From an uncultured Clostridia bacterium (GTDB taxonomy: Bacteria; Bacillota; Clostridia; Oscillospirales; Ruminococcaceae), in contig CAMUJF010000014.1 of the NCBI GenBank assembly GCA_947089135.1, positions 1 to 64,000 on the forward strand: a stretch of DNA of 64,000 nt, written 5' to 3'. Positions 8,341-16,740 of this stretch are shown here, in pieces. The translations under genes were made by a program, and so were the position numbers. The first letter of the stretch is position 1, and the number at the start of each line of letters is the position of its first letter. The notes beneath the pieces are model-generated. The model was given only the letters and a program-made list of their open reading frames with translations, made no database searches and was not told the DNA's origin.

Positions 8341-8574
8341 TTATTCTATATCCTCATTGTCCTCATTGTTTGCTTCTGTGTCGAAAACAGCAGCGGCAAA
8401 TTGCGCAAAAGCACTTTTCGGAGGTATCGCCATACCCCTTTTTTCGTCTCCCAGAAGTATCAGTGTATCGCCAGGGCTTATATTGAAAATCTCCCTCGCC
8501 TGCTTTGGTATGACTATCTGTCCCTTTTCACCTACAGTAACTGTCCATGCGTACTTTCCCTTTGGTTTTTTCAT
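8341..8574 (-). CDS. AbrB/SpoVT-type transition-state regulator
   Basis: Short protein (77 residues) with an AbrB-like swapped-hairpin DNA-binding domain: VTVGEKGQIVIPKQAREIFNI, then PGDTLILLGDEKRG. The tail is acidic (TEANNEDNEDIE). Such proteins bind DNA as dimers or tetramers and are often encoded next to ABC exporters in Clostridia. It follows the permease gene by 52 bases on the same strand and is probably the third gene of that operon, perhaps its own regulator. The ribosome site before the ATG is weak (GGCGG). An AAGGAGG lies about 35 bases further upstream, so the start is a little uncertain. Confidence 0.85.
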   Translation of the reverse strand: MKKPKGKYAWTVTVGEKGQIVIPKQAREIFNISPGDTLILLGDEKRGMAIPPKSAFAQFAAAVFDTEANNEDNEDIE

Positions 8575-8626
8575 AAATTTCCGCCATTTCCCGTTATGGA
8601 AAATGTGTCCTCCTTTTCATATGTTT

Positions 8627-9358
8627 TTATTGATTTCTCATCTGTCTCAAAAAGAAAATTACCGCAAGTGAGACGACTACAGCTGCGTAGCCCAATACCC
8701 ACCAAATATGCGGAAATATTTCCGAATACGCTCCGTTAAGTATGGCTCTTTCCATTTCCACTGCGTGGACAAACGGTAAAAGATTTGCTGCTTTCCTGAA
8801 AGCTCCGCCTACGAGATCAAGGTCGAACCATACTCCCGAAAGAAACGCGGTCAGATTTGTAAGTAAAGCTCCGCATATTCCTCCTACCTGCTTTACGCTG
8901 AACACGCTTCCGCACAGCAGTCCCAAAGCAATAAAGAATAATGACACCGGTATGATCAGCAGCACAGCATACAAAATCGTTACGGTGATCGGCAGACCGA
9001 GTATTATTGCCGTAATATAGCATATCACGCACTGCGCCAAAGCGATCGGCAGGATAGGCAGCATATACCCGAAAATAAAATCCGCAGCTGTCAGAGGCGT
9101 TGTATAGAGCCTCTGAAGCAAGGCGCTTTCCCTGTCTTTTGCGGTAAGAGAAGCGGAGAACAGAGTCATAAAAGAAAGTCCGAATACTGTAATTCCCGGA
9201 GTAAGGCGGTCTATTTCAAAAAGGCTTACGGGAATATTTGCTTGTATTGCTGAAAGCAGGAATATCAGCACCAACGGGAAACCTATTCCGAACGCCAGAT
9301 TCAGCGGATCACGGAGTATTTCCTTAGCCGTTCTTCTGGAAAAAGCAAGTAATCTCAT
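8627..9358 (-). CDS. ABC-2 type exporter permease
   Basis: Integral membrane subunit (243 residues) with about six hydrophobic segments. The first follows an amphipathic N-terminus (RRTAKEILRDPLNLAFGIGFP), as in ABC-2 drug or lipid exporters. It overlaps the ATPase gene by the four bases ATGA, so the two are translationally coupled and form one transporter. The conserved region around residues 60-80 (TAKDRESALLQRLYTTPLT) matches the ABC-2 permease signature. The cargo cannot be told; daunorubicin-resistance-like exporters are the nearest family type. Confidence 0.88.
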   Translation of the reverse strand: MRLLAFSRRTAKEILRDPLNLAFGIGFPLVLIFLLSAIQANIPVSLFEIDRLTPGITVFGLSFMTLFSASLTAKDRESALLQRLYTTPLTAADFIFGYMLPILPIALAQCVICYITAIILGLPITVTILYAVLLIIPVSLFFIALGLLCGSVFSVKQVGGICGALLTNLTAFLSGVWFDLDLVGGAFRKAANLLPFVHAVEMERAILNGAYSEIFPHIWWVLGYAAVVVSLAVIFFLRQMRNQ

Positions 9359-10083
9359 TTTGAAGCCTCCTTTACGATTTTCACAAACGCATCCTCAAAT
9401 TTATCGGTACCGGCTTTGAGCTTCAGTTCTTCTGTAGTTCCGAGAGCGAGAAGCTTTCCGTCTTTCATAATGCCTGTACGATCTGAAAGAGCCTCCGCTT
9501 CTTCCATGTAGTGGGTGGTAAGTATGATCGTGATTCTGCCTTTGAGGGAACGTATATTGTCCCACAAATCGCTTCTGGCAAGCACGTCCAGTCCGAGAGT
9601 CGGTTCGTCAAGGAACAGTATCTTAGGCTCGCTGATAAGAGCCATAGCAATGCTTAACCTACGCTGCCAGCCTCCTGAAAGCTTTCCCGCTTTTTTATCA
9701 AGCATTTTCACAAGATCAAACTGCTCTGAAAGCTCCGCCGTTTTATTCTTCATTTTTTCTTTGGAAAAGCCGTGTATTCCGCACATAAGCTCCAGGTTTT
9801 CCTTTACGCTCAGATTCGGAGCAACGGCCGTTTCCTGAGGCGACACGCCGATAATGCTTTTGACCGCGGCGATGTTTTTGACAATACTGTTGCCGAGAAG
9901 CTCCGCGTCGCCGTCCGTAGGTCTTGTCAGGCAAGAAAGCATCTTGATAGTGGTTGTTTTTCCCGCTCCGTTAACGCCCAAAAGCGAAAACAGTTCACCC
10001 TCGTGTACCGTCAGGTCAAGACCGTCTACAGCCGTAATATCTTTATACCTTTTGGTCAACCGTTTTGTTTGTATAGCCTCCAT
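9355..10083 (-). CDS. ABC transporter ATP-binding protein
   Basis: Cytoplasmic ATPase (242 residues) of an ABC-2 exporter. Walker A is GVNGAGKTTTIKML (near residue 35), the Q loop is IGVSPQET, the ABC signature is LSGGWQRRL (near residue 135), Walker B is ILFLDEPTLGLD, and the switch histidine is in LTTHYMEEAE. It lies first in an operon with the permease (4-base overlap) and the AbrB-like gene. A strong promoter lies about 100 bases upstream. Confidence 0.93.
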   Translation of the reverse strand: MEAIQTKRLTKRYKDITAVDGLDLTVHEGELFSLLGVNGAGKTTTIKMLSCLTRPTDGDAELLGNSIVKNIAAVKSIIGVSPQETAVAPNLSVKENLELMCGIHGFSKEKMKNKTAELSEQFDLVKMLDKKAGKLSGGWQRRLSIAMALISEPKILFLDEPTLGLDVLARSDLWDNIRSLKGRITIILTTHYMEEAEALSDRTGIMKDGKLLALGTTEELKLKAGTDKFEDAFVKIVKEASK

Positions 10084-10184
10084 ATGCTTGTCTCCTCCGC
10101 ATTCTTTGTCTTGCCGGGGTATTGCATTTCACCCGTTCACATGATCATTTTCCTAAGGTAGGTAAAGTATGATTTGTATAACTT

Positions 10185-10213
10185 ATTATATATTTTATAT
10201 TTTTTCTTGTCAA
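10185..10213 (-). promoter_or_regulatory. Sigma-A promoter of the ABC exporter operon
   Basis: On the minus strand TTGACA (10213-10208), a 17-base spacer and TATAAT (10190-10185). Just downstream, the leader contains a TTTACCTACCTTA stretch that may be an operator, but its regulator is unknown. Confidence 0.8.
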
Positions 10214-10261
10214 TACATTTCATACAAGATTTACACTTCAGAAACAATTTTAAATAAAAAT

Positions 10262-10298
10262 CCCCTGTTTTTACAACGATTCGCTGCAAAAACAGGGG
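10262..10298 (-). terminator. Terminator after the decarboxylase beta subunit gene
   Basis: Eleven-base arms CCCCTGTTTTT and AAAAACAGGGG around a 15-base loop. On the minus strand the stem is followed by a T-rich stretch. Confidence 0.8.
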
Positions 10299-10321
10299 GA
10301 TAAACTTTATATTTAATCAAC

Positions 10322-11512
10322 TTAGATGATACTGAGAAGTACGCCGGCTGCAACTGCCGAACCTATAACACCGGCAACGTTCGGTCCCATAGCGTGCATG
10401 AGCAGGAAGTTTGTGGGATTTTCCTGTGCACCGACTTTTTGGGAAACACGGGCAGCCATAGGTACCGCAGATACGCCCGCAGAACCGATAAGAGGATTGA
10501 CCTTACCCTTAGTAGCCACATACATGAGTTTTCCGAAGAGTACGCCTGCGGCAGTACCGATACCAAACGCAATAACACCGAGAACAATAACCTTAGCAAA
10601 AGAAACGTTAAGTATCTTATCCGCTTGAGTAGTGGCGCCGACGGATACGCCAAGGAAAATCGTTACAATATTCATAAGCGCATTCTGAGCAGTGTCAACA
10701 AGTCTGTTGCAAACGCCGCTTTCCTTGAGCAGATTTCCCAACATGAGCATACCAACCAAAGGTGTAGCCGAGGGAACAAGCAATGAAATAACTATAGTTA
10801 CGGCAATCGGGAAAATGATCTTTTCGGTTTTGGAAACTGTTCTGAGCTGTTCCATAACAACGCCGCGCTCTTTTTTGGTCGTGAGCAGCTTCATGATAGG
10901 CGGCTGAATAATAGGCACAAGCGCCATATAGGTGTATGCCGCAAGAGCAATAGTACCTGTATTGATATTATCAGAAGGCTTAAGCAGGCGGCTCGATACA
11001 TAAATAGCCGTAGGACCGTCCGCGCCGCCGATTATAGCTATGGAACCGGCTTCTGTAGCGGACATTCCGAGAAGCGCCGCACCGATAAAGGTAATGAAGA
11101 TACCTGCCTGAGCGGCAGCTCCCAAAAGAAAGCTTTTTGGATTAGCAATGAGAGGCGAAAAATCGGTCATACAGCCGATACCAAGGAATATAAGCGGCGG
11201 ATAGACCTGTAGCTTTACACCCAAATATAACAGGTCAAGCAGACCGCCGTTAGTAAGTACGTTTAAAACGTCGATATGTCCCTCTTCGTTGATTATAAAC
11301 AGATCAGGATTGTAAAGTCCCGAAAAAGGAAGGTTCGTGAGAAGCATACCGAAAGAAATAGGAAGAAGAAGCAGCGGCTCAAAATTCTTGGCAATGGCAA
11401 GATACATAAATACAAAAGAAATAAGTATCATTACAATCGCTTTCCAGTCAAGACCTGCAAAACCGCTTGTCTCGGCGAGACTGACGATCGCGTCCTTAAA
11501 AATCTCAAACAT
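10322..11512 (-). CDS. Na+-translocating decarboxylase beta subunit (OadB/GcdB/MmdB family)
   Basis: Highly hydrophobic protein (396 residues) with the features of the membrane subunit that couples biotin-dependent decarboxylation to sodium export: the N-terminal MFEIFKD...GFAGLDWKAIVMI segment, IIGGADGPTAIYVSSRL with the conserved Asp of the ion path, GNLLKESGV, and FLLMHAMGPNVAGVIGSAVAAG at the C-terminus. The substrate may be oxaloacetate, methylmalonyl-CoA or glutaconyl-CoA and is set by an alpha subunit that is not in this window. It follows the gamma-like subunit by 30 bases and has an AGAAAGGA ribosome site. A strong terminator follows. Confidence 0.92.
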   Translation of the reverse strand: MFEIFKDAIVSLAETSGFAGLDWKAIVMILISFVFMYLAIAKNFEPLLLLPISFGMLLTNLPFSGLYNPDLFIINEEGHIDVLNVLTNGGLLDLLYLGVKLQVYPPLIFLGIGCMTDFSPLIANPKSFLLGAAAQAGIFITFIGAALLGMSATEAGSIAIIGGADGPTAIYVSSRLLKPSDNINTGTIALAAYTYMALVPIIQPPIMKLLTTKKERGVVMEQLRTVSKTEKIIFPIAVTIVISLLVPSATPLVGMLMLGNLLKESGVCNRLVDTAQNALMNIVTIFLGVSVGATTQADKILNVSFAKVIVLGVIAFGIGTAAGVLFGKLMYVATKGKVNPLIGSAGVSAVPMAARVSQKVGAQENPTNFLLMHAMGPNVAGVIGSAVAAGVLLSII

Positions 11513-11542
11513 TATATCATATCCTTTCTGTGTTTAGTAGCG

Positions 11543-11926
11543 TTAAAACGGATTTGTAGATTCCCTTAATCCCGCCGAAGCCCACGCATTTCTTGCAGGA
11601 ACTCCGTTTGAAGCCGCTCTGACCGACTTGATCCTGTAGGTCGTACCGTCCGCTTCGCTCATCATTGCGACCGCCGCGGAGATGACAGCGATAACTTCAT
11701 CGTCATCCGCTGCCTGAACCGGCTTGACAGCGGCAGGCGCTGCTTTCGGAACAGGGGCTGCAGCTTTTTTTTCAGCCTCAGCTGCTTTTTTGTTTTTGTC
11801 CGCTTTTTTGAAAAATGCGCCGATAAGGCTGATGAAAGCAATAAGCAGGACAAGTCCCAAAAAAACCACCACAAGACCGGTGATAACTACGGCAAACACA
11901 TAAGATAATTCCATTTGCATTTCCAT
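11543..11926 (-). CDS. Decarboxylase gamma-type subunit (OadG family)
   Basis: About 127 residues. One N-terminal membrane helix (about residues 8-32, VFAVVITGLVVVFLGLVLL) is followed by a Lys/Ala/Pro-rich linker and a short C-terminal domain (VIAVISAAVAMM, then YRIKSVR). This is the usual form of OadG/MmdD subunits that anchor the complex. The start at 11926 is chosen from the AAAGGAG site seven bases before it. An upstream ATG at 11947 is less likely. It lies directly before the beta subunit. The Ala/Pro linker resembles those that carry a biotin domain in other subunits, but no biotin motif (AMKM) is present. Confidence 0.85.
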   Translation of the reverse strand: MEMQMELSYVFAVVITGLVVVFLGLVLLIAFISLIGAFFKKADKNKKAAEAEKKAAAPVPKAAPAAVKPVQAADDDEVIAVISAAVAMMSEADGTTYRIKSVRAASNGVPARNAWASAGLRESTNPF

Positions 11927-12095
11927 AAAAAAGACTCCTTTAATCAATATCTAATTTATTATAACTTATTTTGGCTAAATTTGCAATATCTTTTTTGATA
12001 AAAAAATCACAATTTTTCGTTTTTTTTAAGTCTCAATTATGAACTCAGCAATGTTAAATATTTATTCACCAAAAATAAACATTATTCTGCTTTTA

Positions 12096-12124
12096 TTGAC
12101 ATAAAAAAACATTTAAAATTAAAT
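12096..12124 (+). promoter_or_regulatory. Probable promoter of the MscS channel gene
   Basis: TTGACA (12096-12101), a 17-base spacer and TTAAAT (12119-12124) in a very AT-rich stretch, 30 bases before the start codon. Confidence 0.6.
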
Positions 12125-12153
12125 AAACAATCTAAATGAAAGGGAGTATTTTA

Positions 12154-12951
12154 ATGCTTAGGTTAATTGACTCAATTCTTGGATTTATCCCCACGCTGCT
12201 GCTGGCAATTATTGTCTTTGTTGTAGGCTTTTTTCTGAACAAGATAATTTTAAACATCTTTGCCAAAGGCGCGGAACACAGCAAGCTTGACCAGACGGTA
12301 AACAAATTTTTGTCGTCTGTAATAAAGATAGTTGTTACCGCTATTGTTATAATTGTTGTACTCAGCATTCTCGGAATTCCAATGACTTCCATAATTACCG
12401 TTCTCGGCACAATGGGCGTTGCCGTAGGTCTCGCCCTTAAGGACAGTCTTTCCAACGTTGCCGGAGGAGTTATCCTGCTCATCAACCGCACCCTCAAGGT
12501 TGGCGATTATGTTGATATCGGCGCTTATTCGGGTACAGTGGACGAGGTCTCCATACTGTTTACAAAAATAACCACTGTTGACAACAAGGACGTGTTTATT
12601 CCTAACGGCACAGTTGCTACCTCCGCAATTACCAATTGCAGCATGGAGGGAAACAGGCGCGTTGACCTTGTTTTCGGTATATCCTACAATAACGATCATA
12701 AAAAAGCGATATCCGCCATCAACAGCGTACTCAAAAAGCATCCGCTTGTACTGAACGAACCTGAATCCTTTGTACGTCTCGGAGAACTGGGAGCAAGCTC
12801 AATAAACATAACCGTAAGGGTATGGACAAAAAATGCGGATTACTGGACAGTATATTTTGATTTGTTGGAACAGGTAAAAGAAAAGTTTGACGAAGAAAAT
12901 ATTGTTATTCCCTATAATCAGGTGGACGTTCACGTTACCGAAAATAAATGA
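12154..12951 (+). CDS. Small-conductance mechanosensitive channel, MscS family
   Basis: Membrane channel of about 265 residues that opens under membrane tension to release solutes during osmotic downshift. It has three N-terminal helices. The third, pore-lining helix shows the Gly/Ala pattern GTMGVAVGLALKDSLSNVAGG (near residues 90-110). This is followed by the MscS beta domain (LKVGDYVDIGAYSGTVDEVS, then VFIPNGTVATSAITN) and the C-terminal alpha/beta domain. The length fits the minimal MscS class. The start at 12154 is chosen because AAAGGGAG lies just before it. An in-frame ATG at 12136 overlaps that ribosome site. Confidence 0.93.
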   Translation: MLRLIDSILGFIPTLLLAIIVFVVGFFLNKIILNIFAKGAEHSKLDQTVNKFLSSVIKIVVTAIVIIVVLSILGIPMTSIITVLGTMGVAVGLALKDSLSNVAGGVILLINRTLKVGDYVDIGAYSGTVDEVSILFTKITTVDNKDVFIPNGTVATSAITNCSMEGNRRVDLVFGISYNNDHKKAISAINSVLKKHPLVLNEPESFVRLGELGASSINITVRVWTKNADYWTVYFDLLEQVKEKFDEENIVIPYNQVDVHVTENK

Positions 12952-12961
12952 TAAATAAAGC

Positions 12962-13003
12962 AAAATACGGCGGTAAAGTACATAAGCTTTACCGCCGTAT
13001 TTT
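12962..13003. terminator. Bidirectional terminator between the MscS gene and dapB
   Basis: Perfect 17-base inverted repeat from AAAATACGGCGGTAAAG to its complement, with an eight-base loop. A and T tracts on both sides let it serve both convergent genes. The dapB stop codon lies at its right edge. Confidence 0.88.
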
Positions 13004-13769
13004 AATTTACACCGTCAAGAAGTGCTGCCATATCGTAAAGTCCCGCGGACTTTTGCGAAAGGAAAACAGCTGCGTTTACCGAGCCGACCGCAAAGACTTC
13101 CTTTGAAGCTGCCGAGTGGGAAATGGTGATGACCTCGTCCCGCCCCGCAAAAATAATGTCGTGCTCTCCCACAATAGTGCCGCCTCTTACCGAGTGCATG
13201 CCTATCTCGTTTTTATCCCGTTTTTTCCTTTGGGAATGCCTGTCGTAAACATACTGGTATTTGTTGTCAAGGGTCTCGTTTATTGCGTTGGCAAGCATGA
13301 TAGCCGTTCCGCTGGGAGCGTCTATCTTCTGATTGTGGTGTTTTTCCAGAATCTCAATATCAAACTGACCGCCCAAAACTTCAGCTGCTGTTTTTGCAAG
13401 CTTGCACAAAAGGTTGATACCCAGTGACATATTGAACGTAAAAAACACAGGTATCTGCTCCGCCGCTTTTTTTATAGCATCTATCTGCTCCTCGTTGTAG
13501 CCTGTTGTGGCAATGACAATAGCCGTCCCCGTTGAAAGGCAGTAGTCAAGAAGACCGTATTGCAGCAAACATGAGGGGTGAGTGTAATCAATAATAACGT
13601 CCGGCTTTTCCGGAAGATCTTTTACATTTTCGTAAATTTCAAAGTCACTGTATCTTTCGGTATTAAGGTCAACACCGGAAATAACGGTGCAGTCGTCTCT
13701 GTCCTTAATTACCGAGGAAATAACTCTGCCCATTTTTCCGTTTGCTCCGCAGATTGTAACATTTACCAT
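13002..13769 (-). CDS. dapB: 4-hydroxy-tetrahydrodipicolinate reductase
   Basis: NAD(P)H-dependent reductase (255 residues, normal length) of the lysine/diaminopimelate pathway. The N-terminal Rossmann motif is ICGANGKMGRVI. Later come DYTHPS, ATTGYNEEQ, the catalytic EKHHNQKIDAPSGTA segment with the conserved His-His and Lys, and SVRGGTIVGEHDIIFAG. It ends the asd-GNAT-dapA-dapB cluster, all on the minus strand, 101 bases after dapA. An AGAAAGGA site precedes the ATG. Whether the upstream lysine riboswitch reaches this far depends on readthrough past the asd-GNAT hairpin. Confidence 0.96.
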   Translation of the reverse strand: MVNVTICGANGKMGRVISSVIKDRDDCTVISGVDLNTERYSDFEIYENVKDLPEKPDVIIDYTHPSCLLQYGLLDYCLSTGTAIVIATTGYNEEQIDAIKKAAEQIPVFFTFNMSLGINLLCKLAKTAAEVLGGQFDIEILEKHHNQKIDAPSGTAIMLANAINETLDNKYQYVYDRHSQRKKRDKNEIGMHSVRGGTIVGEHDIIFAGRDEVITISHSAASKEVFAVGSVNAAVFLSQKSAGLYDMAALLDGVN

Positions 13770-13870
13770 TTTATCAGTCCTTTCTATATGTAAAGGCTAA
13801 TGTCTGTACATATTTTCGGTGTTTCAATTATTTGTTTAACACATATAGAGCTATCCGCTAATACGTGTAT

Positions 13871-14761
13871 TTACTTGATAACTCCGACATTTTTCATAGC
13901 AGCTGCGAGAACGTCAATTTTGCTCTGTTCCATTCTGAGCAGAGGCAAGCGGCATTCACCGGCGTTGAAGCCCATAAGGTTCATAGCCTCTTTTACAGGG
14001 ATCGGATTAACGTCCATAAACAAATCGTTAATAAGATCAAGATATTTTATCTGCATTTCAGCGGCAGCCGCAACGTCGTTGTCAAGACAAAGCTGCGCAA
14101 TATCATGAGTTTCCTTAGGGCAGACGTTGGACAAAACGCTGATAACGCCCTTTCCTCCCAAAGCCATAATAGGTACTATCTGGTCGTCGTTGCCGCTGTA
14201 AACGTCCAGTCTGTCGCCGCACTTTTCAATAATCTTTGCAATAGCGGAAATATTTCCGCTTGCCTCCTTGACCGCACAGATATTCTTGTGATTTGCAAGA
14301 GTATCGTACGTATCGAGAGCAATATTCACACCTGTACGTGAGGGTACGTTGTACAGAATTATCGGAATGCTCACACTGTCCGCAATAGCTGTAAAATGCG
14401 CAATAAGTCCTCTCTGGGAGGTCTTATTGTAGTAAGGAGTAACTACCAAAAGCGCGTCTGCGCCAAGCTTTTCGGCTTCAACGGACAGGTCAACCGCATA
14501 CTTTGTGTCGTTGCTGCCGGTACCGGCAATTACGGGTACACGCTTGTTTACACGTTCAACACAGTAACGTATGCATTCAACGTGTTCCTCGTCGGTCATT
14601 GTTGCAGACTCGCCTGTAGTGCCGCAGACAATGATAGAGTCCGTTCCGTTATCTATCTGAAAATCAATTATTCTTCCGAATTCGTCCCAATTTATTGAGC
14701 CGTCCACATTCATAGGAGTAACAATTGCAACGCCCGCGCCTGTAAAAACAGTATTCTTCAT
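13871..14761 (-). CDS. dapA: 4-hydroxy-tetrahydrodipicolinate synthase
   Basis: TIM-barrel aldolase (296 residues) joining pyruvate and aspartate semialdehyde. Hallmarks are the N-terminal GAGVAIVTPMN, IVCGTTGESATMTDEEH, the tyrosine-bearing VTPYYNKTSQRGL, NVPSRTGVNI and the Schiff-base lysine in ICAVKEASGN. GGKGVISVLSNVCP lies near the end. It starts 19 bases after the preceding acetyltransferase gene with an AAAGGA site, so the two are co-transcribed. Confidence 0.96.
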   Translation of the reverse strand: MKNTVFTGAGVAIVTPMNVDGSINWDEFGRIIDFQIDNGTDSIIVCGTTGESATMTDEEHVECIRYCVERVNKRVPVIAGTGSNDTKYAVDLSVEAEKLGADALLVVTPYYNKTSQRGLIAHFTAIADSVSIPIILYNVPSRTGVNIALDTYDTLANHKNICAVKEASGNISAIAKIIEKCGDRLDVYSGNDDQIVPIMALGGKGVISVLSNVCPKETHDIAQLCLDNDVAAAAEMQIKYLDLINDLFMDVNPIPVKEAMNLMGFNAGECRLPLLRMEQSKIDVLAAAMKNVGVIK

Positions 14762-14780
14762 AAAAACGTTCCTTTCAGAA

Positions 14781-15239
14781 TTATTTCAAATTTAAGGTAT
14801 AGGTAAGCCAACTGTCGTCGGAGACGTTTCCGCCTATTTTCTCGTAAAAGCTTTGGGCGGACTTGTTCCAGTCAAGGCATTTCCATTCGAGCCGCGCGCA
14901 GTCAAGCTCGGAGGCAAGTCTTTTAGCCTCGGTAAAAAGCGCTGAGCCAATACCCTCTCCGCGCTTGCTTTCGTCGATAAAAACGTCCTCAATATAGAAG
15001 ACCCTCCTGCCCGAAAAAGTGGCAATTTTATAGGTGTACCATGTCATCATTCCGACGGGCGTACCATCAGCCTCAGCAATTATTGCCCTCACGCCGTTTT
15101 CCTCGTTCATAAGCTTTATAAGGGTCTCTACGGTGATATTGCATATATCTCCGAGCTTTTCATATTCCGCAAGCTTTTTTAAATAACCGATTATCAGCTC
15201 GGCGTCCGCGTCCGTGCCGTTTCTTAAAGCAATGTCCAT
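14781..15239 (-). CDS. GNAT-family N-acetyltransferase
   Basis: Single GNAT domain (152 residues). The acetyl-CoA loop is seen as DESKRGEGIGSALF (about residues 88-101), preceded by the strand FYIEDVFI and followed by ARLEWKCLDWNKSAQSFYEKIG, typical of diamine or small-molecule acetyltransferases. It lies between asd and dapA in the lysine cluster, so it might act on an amino-acid or diamine intermediate. The classical N-acetyl-DapH route uses a different, hexapeptide-fold enzyme, so a direct pathway role is only a guess. Confidence 0.85.
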   Translation of the reverse strand: MDIALRNGTDADAELIIGYLKKLAEYEKLGDICNITVETLIKLMNEENGVRAIIAEADGTPVGMMTWYTYKIATFSGRRVFYIEDVFIDESKRGEGIGSALFTEAKRLASELDCARLEWKCLDWNKSAQSFYEKIGGNVSDDSWLTYTLNLK

Positions 15240-15315
15240 ATCAAGCTCCTTTAGGAATATTTTATGTGCAATTATATGCAGTAAACAAATGCTGTAACCC
15301 GCCCAATTGAGGGGG

Positions 15316-15389
15316 CTTGACTAAGTTGATATTTTTAATATTTTAAATTGGAAGTGACTTTCGCCGCATGGCGTCCCCCGCTTAGTCAA
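15316..15389. repeat. Nine-base inverted repeat at the asd-GNAT junction
   Basis: TTGACTAAG (15316-15324) and CTTAGTCAA (15381-15389) are perfect complements 56 bases apart, with the right arm covering the asd stop codon. Shorter G/C-rich pairings lie inside and just outside. It may reduce readthrough from asd into the acetyltransferase-dapA-dapB genes, or be a small intergenic repeat element. Confidence 0.4.
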
Positions 15390-16464
15390 AATAACCCTTG
15401 GCAGCAAGAAGTTCAGCCATGAGGACAGCTCCACCCGCCGCGCCGCGGAGAGTGTTGTGTGAAAGACATACAAACTTATAGTCGTACTGGGTATCCTCAC
15501 GGAGACGTCCTATTGAAACAGCCATGCCGTTTTCCAGCATTCTGTCAAGCTTTGTCTGAGGACGGTTATCCTCCTCAAAGTAGTTGAGGAACTGCTTAGG
15601 AGCGGAGGGCAGCTGCAATTCCTGAGGGACTCCGCTGAAATTTTTCCACGATTCAAGCATCTGCTCTTTAGTTGGCTTCTTCTTAAAAGAAGCGAATACC
15701 GCCGCCATGTGACCGTCAGAAACGGGAACGCGCAGGCACTGTGCCGTAATTGAGGGAGATTCCGCATTTACGATCTTATCGCCCTCGATGCGACCCCAGA
15801 TCTTCAAAGGCTCCTGCTCGGACTTTTCCTCCTCGCCGCCGATGTAGGGAATAACATTATCAAGTATTTCAGGCATAGTATCAAAGGTTTTTCCCGCCCC
15901 GCTGATAGCCTGATATGTGCAGACGAGAGCCTTTTCAACGCCGAATTCCGCCATAAGAGGGTGAAGTGCGGGAACATAGCTTTGCAGGGAGCAGTTGGAC
16001 TTTACCGCGATAAATCCTCGCTTTGTACCCAAACGCTTTCTCTGCGCTTCAATAATTTCAATGTGCTCCGGATTTATTTCGGGAACTACCATTGGAACGT
16101 CGGGAGTACCCCTGTGCGCCGAGTTGTTGGAAACGACAGGACATTCCGCCTTTGCGTAACGCTCTTCAAGAGCCTTTATTTCGTCCTTTTTCATATCCAC
16201 TGCGCAGAAAACAAAGTCAACCATTGAAGCTATCTTGTCAATGTCGGCAGTTGCGTCCATAACTATCATGTCCTTTATATTTGCAGGAATAGGCGAAGTC
16301 ATAGCCCACTTAGCGCCGACAGCTTCCTCATAGCGTTTTCCCGCGCTTCTCGGTGAAGCTGCAACAGCGACTACGTTGAACCAGGGGTGATTTTCCAGCA
16401 GAAGAGAAAAACGCTGTCCCACCATGCCCGTAGCTCCGATAATGCCTACGTTAAACTTTTTCAT
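15382..16464 (-). CDS. asd: Aspartate-semialdehyde dehydrogenase
   Basis: NADPH-dependent dehydrogenase (360 residues) making aspartate semialdehyde for lysine, threonine and methionine. The N-terminal motif is GIIGATGMVGQRF. The catalytic cysteine is in VKSNCSLQSYVPALHP, and other conserved parts are QAISGAGK, CLRVPVSDGHMAAV and HNTLRGAAGGAVLMAELL. The length and the SNCS motif fit the fungal/archaeal-like Asd branch common in Clostridia. It is the first gene behind the lysine riboswitch and has an AAAGGAG site seven bases before ATG. Confidence 0.95.
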   Translation of the reverse strand: MKKFNVGIIGATGMVGQRFSLLLENHPWFNVVAVAASPRSAGKRYEEAVGAKWAMTSPIPANIKDMIVMDATADIDKIASMVDFVFCAVDMKKDEIKALEERYAKAECPVVSNNSAHRGTPDVPMVVPEINPEHIEIIEAQRKRLGTKRGFIAVKSNCSLQSYVPALHPLMAEFGVEKALVCTYQAISGAGKTFDTMPEILDNVIPYIGGEEEKSEQEPLKIWGRIEGDKIVNAESPSITAQCLRVPVSDGHMAAVFASFKKKPTKEQMLESWKNFSGVPQELQLPSAPKQFLNYFEEDNRPQTKLDRMLENGMAVSIGRLREDTQYDYKFVCLSHNTLRGAAGGAVLMAELLAAKGYFD

Positions 16465-16507
16465 AAAAAATGCTCCTTTGAAATAAATTTACATAAAAAT
16501 AAAAAAA

Positions 16508-16523
16508 TCGGTTGAAAACCGAC
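16508..16523 (-). terminator. Attenuator terminator of the lysine riboswitch
   Basis: Minus-strand hairpin TCGGTT-TTCA-AACCGA, extended by flanking G/C pairs, followed by a run of seven T. It lies between the aptamer and the asd ribosome site, as expected for a transcription-terminating OFF switch. Confidence 0.85.
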
Positions 16524-16562
16524 CGCCCATACTGTATAATAGAAATGTTGACATTTTTATGT

Positions 16563-16727
16563 CGATAGCACTCCATCATACGAATGATGACAATTGCATA
16601 CCTGTTTGATATGCAACCAGGAAACGGTTTGCCAAACAATCTCCTTCGGCAGTATCGCCTTTCGCGCTCCATGCAGACGACCGCGGCGGTCTTTGGAGAG
16701 GTACTTATCTTTACTGCGCCTCTATCG
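16563..16727 (-). promoter_or_regulatory. Lysine riboswitch (L box) upstream of asd
   Basis: The transcribed minus strand shows the lysine aptamer consensus in order: the P1 5' strand CGATAGAGGCGC, then AAGATAAGTAC, TGGAGCGCGAAAGGCG, the highly conserved CTGCCGAAG, CCTGG near a long stem (TTGCATATC / GTATGCAA), and the closing ATGGAGTGCTATCG that pairs with the start of P1. This closely parallels the known lysC leader of Bacillus subtilis. Downstream are a short AAATGT/ACATTT pairing and an intrinsic terminator. Lysine binding should stop transcription of asd and the following genes. Confidence 0.93.
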
Positions 16728-16740
16728 GTTGATTATTTTT

